Assembly: GCF_904849725.1 (NCBI RefSeq)
Contig: NC_058520.1
Location: forward strand, 533,252,083-533,316,082
DNA length: 64,000 nucleotides
Direction: 5' to 3'
From: Hordeum vulgare subsp. vulgare
Taxonomy: Eukaryota > Streptophyta > Magnoliopsida > Poales > Poaceae
Under the pieces are notes generated by a model that had not been told where the DNA came from, did not search any database, and saw only the letters and a list, made by a program, of their open reading frames with translations. The position numbers and the translations under genes are program-made. Positions 47,936 to 60,091 of the stretch are shown here, piece by piece; positions within the stretch are counted from its first letter, which is position 1, and each line of letters starts with the position of its first letter.

Positions 47936-49389
47936 ACTCCGGATAGACTAGAGAGAAATGAATAACAAGATAGGTTGATAAGAATTTCCAACAAGGAAAG
48001 AATTACAAGGATGAAAAGGATATGTTGAACATGGACAACTGAATTAAATTCACCGGTAAAGATGACAAGAATGAACAAATATGACACGAATCTCCTGAGA
48101 ATCTTCACAATGAATCACCGGGTAAGAGAGAAAAGAACAGACAGTGGAAGCACAATGAAAAGAAAACTCTTGGATGAAAATTGAATCACTAAAGAAAAGG
48201 GTGGGAGGGCAGGGAAAAACAAAGACAACTTGGGACAGATGAGATGAACTCCGGAATATAATGAGAATGATCTTGCAAAATTGGAGAGGATTGAGTTCAC
48301 TTGAAGAGAAGCACACCGGTTGGAAAAGAATTGACACGATGACTCCGGTTGACAAGAATTGATAAGACAATTTGATTAAGGTAAAAGGATTAGCACTCTC
48401 ATAAAAATATGAGAACACTACTTAGGAAAGATCTGAAATCACCACTTGACATTGAAGCAACTCGAATTACCATATTCAACAAAACAAAGGAATGAGGCTT
48501 ATGAAACAAGCCAGAACAAACTCGTGAGAGAGATTTCCGTTCGATATTTTCGTGGACAGGATCGCACGGGCTCGATCCTTACAGTAGCCATCCTGTGCAA
48601 GGCAGTGCACACGACATACGAAGCGTCCCCAAGACGTAGCAAGCTACAAGGACTCTTTAAGACACAACGAGAACCGCTGTAAGTCGACCGTCCACAAATG
48701 AATCCACTAGATGTGGAACCCCAACCTAACATCATGCATTTGTTGGAAGATTGTCCTATAAGCAACTACTTGAATTCCCACCTAAGAATTCCCGAAATAT
48801 CTGGTCATGCAATCTGGTACACGGATACAAGGAGTAATATTTCACACAACTCCTATACTAACGCGTCCAATGTATCACATCCGTCAACAAATAACCAGAA
48901 TCTCGGACCTTCATCTACTACAGACCCTCGTGGTCACAACGATACAAAGTATGGCAGTACTCCCGAACAATTTGCACCAGTACTGGGGACATCGGGGTTA
49001 TCTTGCCACTACTGGTATTGAAGCAATTACGAACATCCTTTTCTGAGATACTAAGAAATCTGAATGATAGCGATGTGCTCAAGAATCCCCTGGAGCTCAA
49101 CTCCCCGGAAGAAATCAAGTCAGACAGGAGGCACCAAGACAGAACTCCGTCACATCGGCATCATATAGATTCCAAAAATATCCGCGTGATCCTAAAAAAA
49201 TTTGAGTGAGAAGAGGAGTAGAATAAATTATTACGTCAAGATTCCTCACCAGAGCATAGAAGAGGAGAAAAAAAAGAATCCTACTCTCCGATATATAACT
49301 AGACTCAAAGCAGTTTTTCACTAGATTCGACTCGGCCAAGTATGATGAATCAAGGGGGCTCCTAGGTCGGTACGGCTCTGACACCAACT
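47936..49389 (-). other. Element B internal domain, proximal part, with primer site
   Basis: This is non-coding and purine-rich on the plus strand, like the distal part. Directly beside the 5' LTR the minus strand reads AGTTGGTGTCAGAGCC (49374-49389). That is one substitution from the TTGGTATCAGAGC initiator-methionine tRNA primer site and fixes the element's orientation. No gag start is seen downstream of it. Confidence 0.8.
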
Positions 49390-52300
49390 TGTAACGCCCA
49401 AGATGCGACCCTATTCTCAATTTGGCACGAGGGCCTCGTCAGGGATAGAAGCACATCTCGTCGTTTCGCAAGAATGGATATCGTTACAAGTACATGTACT
49501 GAAAAGAAGAGATATATAGAATTGGCTTACACTCGCCACAAGCTACATCAGAGTCACATCAGTACAATACATAATCATCATGAAGAAGAGGAGGGTCCGG
49601 CTACGGACGAAAACAAACGAGAAAACAAGAACGACGTCCATCCTTGCTATCCCAGGCTGCCGACCTGGAACCCTTCCTAGATCGATGAAGAAGAAGAAGA
49701 AGCAACTCCAAATGAACAATCAACGTGCTCGCGTCAAGTACCCTTTACCTGTACCTCAACTGGTGTTGTAGTAATCTGTGAGCCACATGGGACTCAACAA
49801 TCTCATTTCCAAAGGTATCAAGACTAGCAAAGCTTAATAGGTGAGGCAAGTCTAAGTGGTGAGGTTGCAGCAACGGCTAAGCATATATTTGGTGGCTAAA
49901 CTTACGAGTACAAGAAAATAAGAGGGGGAAGATCTACGCATAGCGGACGTGAACTACGATCGATCAAATGAATGATCCCGAACACCTACCTACGTCAGAC
50001 GTAACCCCACCGTGTCCTTGATCGGAGAAGGAACTCACGAAAGAGACAGTCACGGTTACGCACTCAGTTGGCATATTTTAATTAAGTTAACTTCAAATTA
50101 TCTAGAACCAGTGTTAAACAAAGTTTCCACGTTGCCACATAACCGCGGGCACGGCTTTCCGAAAAGATTTAACCCTGCAGGGGTGCTCCAAATAGTTCAT
50201 CACAAATTACCACAAGCCGCATAGAAATCCCCGATCACGAAGCTCGCAATCTCGTCAGACTCCTTAGTGGAAAACCTCAACTCTGAGATTACCCAAAGCA
50301 TCACCGGAATCCCGATGCACAAGATATCTCGTCAAAGGTAAAACTAATCCAGCAAGGCCGCCTGACGTGTCGACAATCCCGATAGGAGCCGTGTATCTCG
50401 TTCATAGGACACGACGGATGAGTTAGACATCGGGATCGCTAAACCCTGGGTGACCAGGGGGCGCCGGACATCGCTCAGGTGGGACCAACACTCATGAGGA
50501 GCACTGGCCCGGGGGTTGATTAAATTCCTCGGGTTAATTACTCCCTATGCAGTTCATTAGTTATTAGGCAAATGTAGTACCAAAGTTGAGCCTTGCCAGA
50601 CCAGCTTTAACCTAAAACGAATTATCAAGGGGGTCCCCATAACAACCCCGATCGTGTTAGCAGCGCTCAATTATGGAACATAACACTGGTAGCCGAAACT
50701 AAGGGGGCAAAGGTGGAACAAAATACCAGGCTAGAAAGTCCGAGTCTTCCACCTTTTACCACATATATAGGTCCATTAAATTAAATAGCATAAATATGGT
50801 GATATAACAAGGAACCCATGTTATCACATGGAAGCAGCTGCACCTGCATCTAGCAACGCTAACACATGGATAAGCAAGCGGTAACATAGCCAATCAGTGG
50901 TTTGCTAGGTTGAGAATAGGTTGTAGGCTTTCATGGCAATGTTGGAAGGCTGAAATTTAACATGTGGTAGGAAACAAGACATAATCGTTTGAAACGGTAA
51001 TACTAGCATGGCAATGATAGTAATGGTATGTGGAGAAATGGTCATCTTGCCTGAGATCCCGCTTGGAAGAAGAATAACTCCGTGAAGTCGGCGAACCAAC
51101 GTAGTCGAACGGATCCTCACATTCCGACACGCTTGAAGAACTCTATCGGGACGGAGCAAACCGGAAACAAGCATCAACACAGATATTCACCACGCAAATG
51201 CACGACATGAAGCACAACCTAATATGATGCATGAACAGAGCAAATATGCAAGGCATGGCATGGCAATTCACCTCACACAAACACTACACATTAAGTGAAG
51301 CTCGATATGCAACGAGTTGCATATCGACGAAACTCCACATTTAATTGTTTAGTTCCTCCCGTTTATTTACACGGCAATATTAAATGTTGTTTCACATGGC
51401 AAGAGGTGAAGCAGGTGATTCTACATGTCATCCTAGTCGCTTAACACATGGGACTTTGAAAGTCGCTACGTTATAAGAAACATGCAACGCAAGATAATAT
51501 GCCATGAATGTAACATGCATGCAAGTTTACAAACAACACTGGCAAGAAGGAAAAGAAGCATGTGTCACCATGGCGAACGAAAGGGAACCATGGCGGCAAA
51601 ACAGAAATGATGCCACGACAACGTTCCTATCCAGATAACTCAACGAGATATCGGTGCCAACGAATTGGAAGCGTGAGCGTGTCATGCCAAATAAAGATGG
51701 GGTGATCCCGTTTATCGGGTTCGCACGTGTCGGGGGCACAACAAAAGAGGAACAACATGCAATGGGCAACATATATAGGCGCAAGCATACGGTTCATTCA
51801 TTCATCACAAGCATACGGTCCACGACATCGTTCCAACGGGATACCTTCGAAGCGTGCATATCGGAGCGGTTCGAGTCATAGCGGTGTAGGAGAACATGGG
51901 TCGTCGTGGACGTCGTGGAAGTAGTTTTAAACGGGTCTTCGTCGTCGGTAGTCGTACACTGTTCGGCGAAGAACTTGATGAGTCCGATGTCCATTCGAGT
52001 CGTGGTGGAAGTAGTGGTTCCCGCTAACTTGAAGACGGTCGAAGAGGTTCGGGTCTAGCAAGGCTTCCGTCCATGCATTCGATCTCGACGAACTGAGGGG
52101 TACTGGTCTCACGCAGAGAACTTGACGTGGGGAGCCACGGTGGAACTTGGGCAGGGGCCACCGAAACAACGGAGGCGACGACCTCGAGGTCCTACCGGCG
52201 GGTCATGGCGGCGGGCATAGTACAGGAGCGGCTAACAGCAAGCAAGCAACAGTAAGCAAGCAGGCAACAGCAAGCAGCGACAGCAAGCAACAGCAGCAAG

Positions 52301-53509
52301 CAACAACAAGCAGCGACAACAAGCAACAGCGACAGCAAGCAACAGCAAGCGGCAGCAGCAAGCAGCTCGAGGCGAGGGGAACAGAGAGGAGGCGCTCGGG
52401 TCGGCCATGACCAGCGGCCATGCGCGGCGATGGCGTGCTCGTCTTCGTCAGGGGAGGCGGCGGCGGGCTCCTTGCAGCAGGGCGACGCAGTGGCGGCGCT
52501 GTGCTCTAGCACGGGGCAGAGCTCAGCGGGAGGAGGCGAGGTCGAGGGGTTCGAGCGGCAGCAGCGCTGCGGGCGGCGACTCTCTGCAGCACGCGGCGGG
52601 GAGAACATCCGACGCGGGCCGCGAGCGGGACGACGGACGGCTCGGGCAGGGGAGCTCCTCCCTTGGCGCGAGTGAGGTGGAGAGGGAGAGGGGAACAGAC
52701 GGGGGAGGAAGCGGTGCTGGGGAGAGCTGCACGCGCGTGGGAATTGGGGAGGAAGACGGCGCTGTCGGGAGGAAGGGAGATGGGAGACGAGCGACGCTCT
52801 CCCTGTCGATAGGGTTGGGGGGAGCCCGGTTGGCCTTGGGCCGTGGTGGCTGCACGCTGGGCTTCTCTCTCCCCCTCTCTTTCTTGTTTTTTTTTCTTTT
52901 ATAGCAACTTGCAAAGAAACAAAACAATGGATATAGTTGGAATTCCAACAAGAGAGATATTTTCCCGAAGCCAGAAAAATATGGAGGATTTAATAAAATT
53001 GGTTTGGGGATTTTTACAGAATATAAATTGGGACAAGTTTTAAATTTATATCAGACTTGCCTAAATTTAAACCATAACCAAACCAAGACCAAATGGACTG
53101 AGAATTTAGATGGTAACCCTATACAATAGATATTATTTATGGGCTCAACCGAAACATTTATTTGAGCATTTACATCTGCAGCTCAAGTAAATGAAAGCAA
53201 AGGGAAATAAGAAAGTGCAAGGGATATCATGGGAAGAATGTCAAAGGCATTGCGAATGAGATAACGAGCGAAGTTGGTATGACACCCAAGATTCCAATGG
53301 ATTGAAATAAGTTGAGAATGGGAAAAGGTAAGGATCAAGGAGTGGCTAGGAGAAGAGGGAGAAACAAATGAACACAACAAGGTAAGCAATCACACCAGAG
53401 ATGATGGAGAAGATGCATAATGCGTGATGAATGCAACAAACAAAATAAAACACACTGCGACACCGGATTAAAATGGAATCCTCTGGAACGTCGGTCTCGG
53501 GCTGTCACA
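49390..53509 (-). repeat. Element B 5' LTR, uninterrupted
   Basis: The 4,120 bp LTR begins TGTAACGCCC and ends GGGCTGTCACA on the plus strand. It preserves the empty Angela target site (CTCGTCGTTTCGCAAG near 49458-49473) and a roughly 59 bp segment near 50420-50470 missing from the other LTR. A CAG/CAA-rich block lies at 52230-52360, and a GC-rich block at 52380-52870 yields chance open frames on both strands. Confidence 0.92.
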
Positions 53510-54314
53510 TTTCACTAGTGGCTTCTCTCGAGAAAATAGCAAACGGTGGATAGACAAATTGTTTTTGGGCAATTGATAGAAGAGCAAATAATTATGAAGA
53601 TATTCAAGACTATGATCATGTATATATGCATCATGTCCAAGACAAGTAGACCGACTTCTGCCTACATCTACTTCTATTACTCCATAAATCGACCGTTATA
53701 CAACATGCATCAAGTGTATTGAGTTTATGGAGAAACGGAATAATGTCTTAAGAAGGATGACATGATGTAGACAAGATATATTCATGTAGGAATAGATCCC
53801 ATCATTTTATCCTTGATAGCAATAATACATGCATGTCATGTGTCTTTCTATCACTAAGATTGAGCACCGCAATATCAAACCCATCACAAAGCACCTCTTC
53901 CCATTGCAAGATAAAAGATCGGGTTGGCCAGACATAAACCAAATAACGGAGAAGAAATATGAGGCTATAATAATCAAGCATGAGTATGATTTCATAGATC
54001 TAATCATAAGTTCACAATTCATCGGATCCCAACAAACACACCACAAAAGAAAGAGTTACATCATATGGATCTCCAAGAGACCATTGTATTGAGAAACAAA
54101 GCGAGAGAGAAAGCCATCTAGCTACTGCCTACGGACCCGTAGGTCTGATATGAACTACTCACGCATCATGAGAGGAGCACCAATGAGGATGATGAACCCT
54201 CCGTGATCGTCTTCCTCTCCGGAACAAGCTCTAGATTGGATTTCGTGGATTCTGGAACTTGCGGAGGCTCAAACGATTATCGTTGTCTCCCCTAGGGTTT
54301 TCCGAATATTGGGG

Positions 54315-54322
54315 TATTTATA
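54315..54322 (-). promoter_or_regulatory. TATA box in solo LTR A
   Basis: The minus strand reads CTATAAATACCCC around this point, the LTR promoter of A. It would direct transcription leftwards into element B. Activity is unknown. Confidence 0.5.
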
Positions 54323-54682
54323 GTCAAAGTCGGTGGAGGAGGCGCCGGAGGCGCCCACTAAACACCAGGGCGCGCCCTGGTGTCTAGTGGGCCGCCTGGG
54401 CCTCCTCTGGTGCTCCTTCTTGGCTCCCAAGTTTCCTTCTGCTCCAAAACAAATCTCCATAAAGTTTCATGGCATTTGGACTTCATATGATATTGATTTT
54501 CTGCGAAGCAAAAAAATAGCAACTGGCACTAGGCACTATGTCAATAGGTTAGTCCCAAAAAATGATATAAAGTTGCTATAAAATGATCATAAAACATCCA
54601 AGAATGATAATATTCCAAGAATGATAATATAACAGCATGTAACAATCAAAAATTATAAATACATTGGAGACGTATCAGCGTG

Positions 54683-55117
54683 ACACCTCATGGAGCATTT
54701 AATGCGCATGTCCTAATCCGTCACACTTACGTACACAATACTGTATCTCGTGTGAGCAGTTTTGGCAACTATAGTAGCCACTGTTCACTCTAACAAAAGA
54801 CCATTTTAGCCACTGTGGTAGCCCCTTTCCCTATAAAAGGAGGTCCATGGCTACCTTTAGAAAGGTCAACTCTTGGTCCATTGGCACGTGCAGTTGTGCT
54901 CCTCATGCATCCTTGTTGGGATGCCACGCTCATGTACTTGGACACACACATAATCCCAGAACACATGACATAGGGTTTTAAGCTTTCGAGCGGCCCGAAC
55001 CTATCTAAAACCCTTCGAGTGTGCATGTGTTTGGTGATGCACTTTGTGCATGCGTGACCCCGCATGAACCACAAGGGATCATATTGATCCCGAAGATCAT
55101 TGTTCGTACCCCCAACA
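54683..55117 (+). mobile_element. Element G: right part of a gypsy 5' LTR with promoter
   Basis: The stretch continues the LTR from 7519. A clear TATA box (TATAAAAG, 54832-54839) sits about 285 bases before the LTR end CCCCAACA at 55117. It is followed at once by a primer-site-like GATTGGGCGCTAGG and then by a gag start at 55201. The orientation is plus, opposite to the nested elements. The 3' LTR is not in the window. Confidence 0.7.
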
Positions 55118-55137
55118 GATTGGGCGCTAGGTAGGGG
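55118..55137 (+). other. Element G primer binding site region
   Basis: GATTGGGCGCTAGGTAGGGG directly follows the LTR end. It resembles the TTGGCGCTAGGTGGGGG-type leader start of a group of Triticeae gypsy elements. The exact tRNA is uncertain. Confidence 0.5.
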
Positions 55138-55200
55138 GAATCTCTTGCACGAATCTTCGTCAAATTTTGCGTCCCTTCATCGACATCTTCACCAACGCTC

Positions 55201-55775
55201 ATGGCGCTCAAGAATGCCAAGGGCGCGCCTACGGGTGACGTTGACGTGCCATGCTGGTGAGCGCAGCCACAATACCGTGCAGAGTTCCACGAGCTACAAC
55301 CTGGACCCCGCTGTTTTGGCGGCACAAAGCCCGCTTGCGACGACAGAGGACAACACCGGTGCTGCAGCAGCTGCGATAACGGTGGCGATGGCTGGACCTC
55401 CACCACACCATTTACAAGATACTCACGACCAGTCCCCGTGGAGCAACGACCCCGAGCAACGTGCGGACAAGACCGGTGTGGGTCATTCTGAGGGCGCGCA
55501 GGGCCAAGACCAACGTCAACCTCTAGAAGAGGGCGTGCATCGTATGATAGTTTGGGGGAGCGTCCCTCCTGGCCCAATTGGGAGTAGAAGCGCCACCCGT
55601 GCCTCATGTGGTTCCATGCTCAAGACCACGGAGGATGCCCTCACGTGGGCCCAGCTTTTGCTGAACTTCTTGCTTGCGTCGGATAAGATAGAAGACTCGA
55701 GGGCGACCATACAGATCTGCTAAGCTTTGCGAACGCGACAAGCCAAAGATAGAGGGTCCCTCACAAGCGCGCCAC
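55201..55775 (+). pseudogene. Element G gag remnant
   Basis: The ATG at 55201 gives MALKNAKGAPTGDVDVPCW and then a stop at 55258. The protein then continues in the frame that ends at 55723, through LDPAVLAAQSPLATTEDNTG, an Ala/Pro-rich stretch, and TWAQLLLNFLLASDKIEDSR, which resembles gypsy gag N-termini. At least one frame change and one stop therefore disrupt it. The gene is cut at 55776 where a Sabrina-like LTR begins. Capsid, protease and polymerase parts are absent. Confidence 0.6.
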
Positions 55776-57190
55776 TGATGACCCACAAGTGTAGGGGATC
55801 TATTGTAGCCTTCTCGATAAGTAAGAGTGTCGAACCCAACGAGGAGCAGAAGGTATTGACAAGTGATCTTGAGCAAGGAATAACTGCAAGTACTGAAAGG
55901 TAACTTTTTATGGGTTTTCTAGTATAAGCAACAAGGAAATAAATGCAAGTAAAGTAAATGGCGCTGAGGTGCAACAAGTGGCCCAATCCTTTTGAACACA
56001 GAGGATAAGCCGAGGGACTAAACTTATAAGTACTAAGGCGTTCCTGAGGACACACGGGAGAGATAGTCAAGTGTTTTCGCTATACTCTGCCTTGTACTAT
56101 GGTTTGTATTGATAAGTGTTATGTGGGTGGATCTTAACTAGTGCACCGTCTAGGCTAAGACAAGTACACTCTTATGATTAATCCCTCTTGCAAGCATCCG
56201 CAAATACAAGAGAGAAATGAAGTCAAAGCTTAACTATAGCAATAAGCTTCACGATCCAATACTCCCTCAGGCAAAATTATGCGAACTAGGGTTCAGGTTT
56301 CTGTCACTCCGGCAACCCATCATAAGCATTCTTTATACACGATGCATTCCCCTAGGTACTTAAAAGGCGAAGTGTTATGTAGTCGACGTTCACATAACCC
56401 CACTAGAAAAATAACACCATAGCTTAAATATCAATCAACACATATTACTTCAACATCATATGACTACTAGCATCTAGAATTTTCCCATGTCCTCAAGAAC
56501 TAACGGAACTACTCACAAGACATAAAATAGATCATGATCAGAGGTGATGAAAATATGATTAACAATCTGGTCATAACAATAATCCTCCAACAGAACTCAA
56601 TAGCATTCACCACAAAGGAGTAATCAACACCGGTAGAGTAGAGGGGATGAATAGTGCAAGGTACAACTCCGATTGCAATGGTGAAGTAGATGGGATGAAG
56701 ATGGAGATGGTGCTGGTGTTGGTGATGGTGGTGATGATGATATCGATGATGCCTGTGATGATGGTTATGACGATGAGGACGATCTCCCCTCCCGGGAGGA
56801 ATTCTCCCCGGCGGAATCTGCCCGCCAAAAAGGTCTTTTCTTCTGTGTAGGTTACCACCGCGGAGCGGCGGCGGAACTGCGAAAACTCTTCTGTCCCCGT
56901 AACTTTTAGGTCAAGAGGAACATATAGGACAAAGGAGAGCACCGGAGGCGGGACCCACCACCCAGGCGGCCTCCTGCGTGGCCTAGGGGTGGCCCGCGCT
57001 AGCAGGTCGCGTGGGTGACCTGTGGCCCCCTCCGGCCTTCCTTTGGCTAGTCTTCGTGATCTGTTCGGAAACTTCTTCCCTCAAAATTTCAGCGCAGTTG
57101 GAGATGTTCTGATATTGCAACTCTTCGTGCTATTTTCTCCGCTGAATCCTGCGTCTACTGTTTCGGCACTGGAAAGTTGTAAACTGTGGA
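55776..57190 (-). mobile_element. Element H: Sabrina-like LTR fragment
   Basis: On the plus strand it begins TGATGACCCACAAGTGTAGG, continues with AAGAGTGTCGAACCCAACG, and later has GTGGCCCAATCC and CTTCTGTCACT-like blocks. I associate these with the Sabrina group of Athila-type LTRs. It loses homology near 57190 without a terminal ACGTATCA, so its other end is truncated. A GATGATG-type repeat lies at 56695-56780. The name Sabrina is from memory and should be tested by alignment. Confidence 0.6.
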
Positions 57191-58165
57191 GGGCCGGTTG
57201 CATGTGGGTGTGGCCTCCGGTCAGTGGTTGGCCCGTGTGCCCTGCTCCATGTGGCGACGGATCTGGCAGTCATCTCCTCCATCGAGATGGCCAACCTGAG
57301 GCTAGGTGGTCGGATCTCGATATCTGTCACCTAGTCCCGGCTACGAGTCGGGGAGACATAGTTGCTGGTGAAAACCGAGCCGATGACGGCGTTCTGCGCC
57401 GTTACCTTGATGAAGGCATCGTTGTGTAACTATTGTCGACCCACTCGTGCTCCTCCGGAGGAAACCCTAGGATCTGGTCTTTCAGATGGGACGGTGACGA
57501 CATTGTGGTGTCGTTTCTCTGTAGGGAGCATCATTTGTGGAGCCGTGCTGGAAGACAGAGGCTGGAGGTGGAGCGGCTCTGTCTTGTACGGGGATTCGGT
57601 GGTGATGTCAAGTCATGCTTGGTCGATAGGTGCTACGTTGTGTCATGTATGTTCGGCAGGTGCTACGTACGACAAATCTTTTAGAGACTTCAAGCTGTGT
57701 CGACCGGTGGCACTTCGCAGCATGGTGCTGCAATGTACCGGTAGCAACCGCGGCGTGCTCAGCAATTTGCTCACAAGGAAGGTGGTGTTGTTAGGCACCG
57801 TGATGGTGTCAACGGATGGACCGACTGGCAAAGGATGATGCAGATCTCTCTTCTGAAGATGGACGAGCAGTTCGATGATGATGGCGGCTTCTAAAACGTG
57901 TGCATGTGATGTGCGCTTTAGATTTGTTGCATCGACTGTACGCTTCGATACGTTATATGGATGGATCAACGATGACATTGGTTTTAGATATAGGAAGTAC
58001 ACTCCACATTATCAAGTTTGTATGTGTGAATGGTGGCATTGGATGGTTTGATGTATATTTTTTGTTAATAAAACTGACTGTATGCATCGAAATTGATGCG
58101 GACATGGGGTTTTTAACCTTCTTTCTAAAAAAATCACGGAAAAAAGTGCATTCTCAATCATGAAA
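57191..58165 (+). mobile_element. Probable 3' end of a non-LTR (LINE-like) element
   Basis: There is no clear coding motif, but the 3' part (TTTTTGTTAATAAAACTGAC, then TGCATCGAAATTGATGCGGA, then a short A run at 58123-58129) resembles the tail of a Triticeae LINE family. Several overlapping frames are open on both strands at 57360-57840 without recognisable domains. The start is set by where LTR homology of H stops. The class is uncertain. Confidence 0.4.
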
Positions 58166-58970
58166 AAGGTGTCGCCATTTGCGGAACAACAGTGTTAGGA
58201 GCCCATCAACCAAGGTGTATTATTATTATCTGTCATATCTACTATAAGTCGGTCGTGTGGCGTTTTCATCCGCTTTGGCCGTTTGCGTTTTGCTGATACA
58301 GATTATTATGTCCTTGACCCGCCTTGTCCTACGCACAGGAAGCTGTAAAGCAATTCTCCTTAGAATAGTGTCACTTAACAGCCTGAACTCCAGGTCGGGA
58401 GCTGGGAGGGATGGCATGATTGGATTCTCTCGCTACGTCATTTGTCAACACTCGACACTAATCAATAGGGTTAGAGCAGCGTGATGACAGTATGGCGTGC
58501 ACTCACCTGGCCATCTGGCGTCCTTATCGCAGCTGCATGGTAACCGAACAGTGAAGCTGATATTTGAGTCGCTTTGCTTTCTTTCGTTTTCTGGATTTGG
58601 ATTTCGTTTTCCCGCACGTCTTTGTTGGAAACCGGTGCGAGAGAGACGACCACTCGTGGATGCAACATCAGTACACGACATCCGTCATCATAAAAATCCC
58701 CCTCTCACTGTAGTGTCGGCAGATGGAGATAGATTTATCTAGCTGGCATTCTGCCTAGATCCTCCAAATTATGCACTAGCTAGAAGCCTGGAACCCTATA
58801 TATTAAAAGAAAAGAAATTCTCATAAGAACTTTCGGCAAAGGAAGATTTGATTGGTTTCAATGTTGGACAACGCTAGGGAGCGGCGCCGCAGCTCCGTCT
58901 TGCCGTGCGGCGGCTCACTTAATCACATTTTAATGCAAAAATTAACCTTATGTTAATCACCCATTACATA
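58166..58970. other. Intergenic stretch, nothing identified
   Basis: Short frames on both strands have no domain match that I recognise. The last 150 bases may belong to the outer ends of the foldback element that follows, but I could not match them convincingly to its right side. Confidence 0.4.
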
Positions 58971-59860
58971 TCTCTCTCATGCATGCATGCGTGCAATGAT
59001 ATCATTATGTATAATGAAAGCTGCTACATGCATGCAATGATGTCACCAAGATTCTTTTTGATTTTAAAATTTGAAAAGTTTTATCTACAAAATCGTTAAT
59101 TCAATCGATGATCCGCTTTCATCATTGACTTTCTCTCGACGAGTTCTTCGAAACTAGATCCCATGTCGACATGTTCCGTCAACTATTTTTTTTCATCCAT
59201 ACTTGTCACATTTTTTGACCCCACTTGCCATATTATTAACCACTTACTTGCTTGAAAAAATAACTTAATTGACACTTTTAATGTTTTTTCTACAAAACCA
59301 TGTAACAGTTTTTATTATATATGATATAAAAGCATTGTCATAGGTTGTGTTTGCAATTCAAGTATGCAAACTTGTCATATTTACATACAACTTTGCCAAA
59401 AAAAACTATTCTGTGTGTTGGTTAGTTTAACTATGTCGAGTTATCATATTTATAAACGATGATCAAAAAAGATTTTTTATGGTCACCGATTTTAAATATG
59501 TTGAGTTCTCATATTTTTGCGGGTAATCGCCTAAAAAATTGTTTGTGCTTGCCATTTTGATTATGTCTAGATGTCATATTTATACGCAGTTTCCAAAAAA
59601 TTTGGCGATTAAGTTATTTTTTATCAGACAAGTAAGTACTTACTAATATGACAAGTACAGCAAATGTGGTAAGTACGAGCAAAAAAAAAGTTGCCAAAAC
59701 ATATCGACATGGGATCTAGTTTTGAAGATCTCATCGAAACAAAGTCAACGGCGAAAACGAATCATCGATCGAATTAACGGTTTAAGAGATAAAAGTTTTT
59801 GAATTCCGATGATTTAAAACGAATCTCATGACATCATTGCATGCATGCATGCATGAGAAG
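58971..59860. mobile_element. Foldback-type element with long inverted arms
   Basis: The left arm (58971-59275) and right arm (59604-59860) are reverse complements with scattered mismatches. Both carry CATGCATGCATGC at the outer edge, GTTAATTCGATCGATGATTC-like and AAACTAGATCCCATGTCGA-like blocks, and a CACTTACTTG block inside. The loop (59276-59603) consists of about four diverged tandem copies of a 65-70 bp unit around TCATATTTATA...CCAAAAAA. There is no coding capacity. Such structures are typical of foldback or Mutator-type MITEs; no TSD was found, so the class is open. Confidence 0.75.
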
Positions 59861-59987
59861 AAAGGATGCAAGCCGCTGCACGGAATGTCCATCATGCGGC
59901 GCTTTTAAATAGAATTTCCCTTCAATGTTTTTAAATAGCCGCTATGGCCTCATCATAGCTTTGTGAGGAGGATACTACTAAATAATT

Positions 59988-60091
59988 CCTCCTCCGTCCC
60001 AAAATAAGTGATTCAAAAATAGTTTAATTTTATACTAAAATTCGTGGAAAATTAAGTCATTTTTGAATCATTTATTTTAAGACGGAAGGAG
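59988..60091. mobile_element. Stowaway-like MITE
   Basis: A 104 bp element with imperfect terminal inverted repeats: CTCCTCCGTCCCAAAATAAG at the left against CTTATTTT-type sequence ending GACGGAAGGAG at the right. A TA follows the right end; the left TA is degraded. The termini match the common Triticeae Stowaway (Tc1/Mariner-derived) consensus. It is non-autonomous. Confidence 0.85.

Larger units (their letters stand above)
7903..53509 (-). mobile_element. Element B: LARD (Sukkula-like) non-autonomous gypsy derivative
   Basis: Two very long LTRs flank an internal domain without gag or pol. The five-base TSD TTTCA is exact (7898-7902 and 53510-53514). Without nested insertions the LTRs are about 4,079 and 4,120 bp and the internal domain about 3,460 bp (20936-22876 plus 47871-49389). 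That architecture matches the barley LARD class (LTRs about 4.4 kb, conserved non-coding internal domain about 3.5 kb; Sukkula is the type). The minus orientation is shown by a primer site next to the 5' LTR at 49390 and a polypurine-like tract next to the 3' LTR at 20936. Movement must have depended on enzymes from an autonomous gypsy element. The Sukkula link is by architecture; I could not align to it. Confidence 0.85.
7520..54677 (-). mobile_element. Element A: solo Athila-type LTR, split by LARD B
   Basis: The LTR sequence lies at 7520-7902 and 53515-54677, about 1,546 bp in all once B is removed. It ends GACGTATCA on the plus strand, as the LTRs of D and E do, and shares with them the GATGTAGC block near 7568 and the CCGTAG...TTCACTAGTGG block that B interrupts. 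On the minus strand a TATA box lies at 54315-54322. No internal domain or second LTR is attached, so this is a solo LTR, the usual product of unequal recombination. The flanks ACGTG and GCGTG are a candidate TSD with one mismatch. The left boundary is less certain than the right. Confidence 0.65.

Noticed and set aside
55005..55607. 200-codon minus-strand frame opposite the G gag region
   Set aside because: It is a shadow of the plus-strand gag-like frame and LTR end. The plus strand has the TATA box, primer site and gag-like protein.
57022..57838. Overlapping plus-strand frames of 135 and 158 codons
   Set aside because: They straddle the edge between the Sabrina-like LTR fragment and the LINE-like tail, have no domain, and the frames overlap one another.
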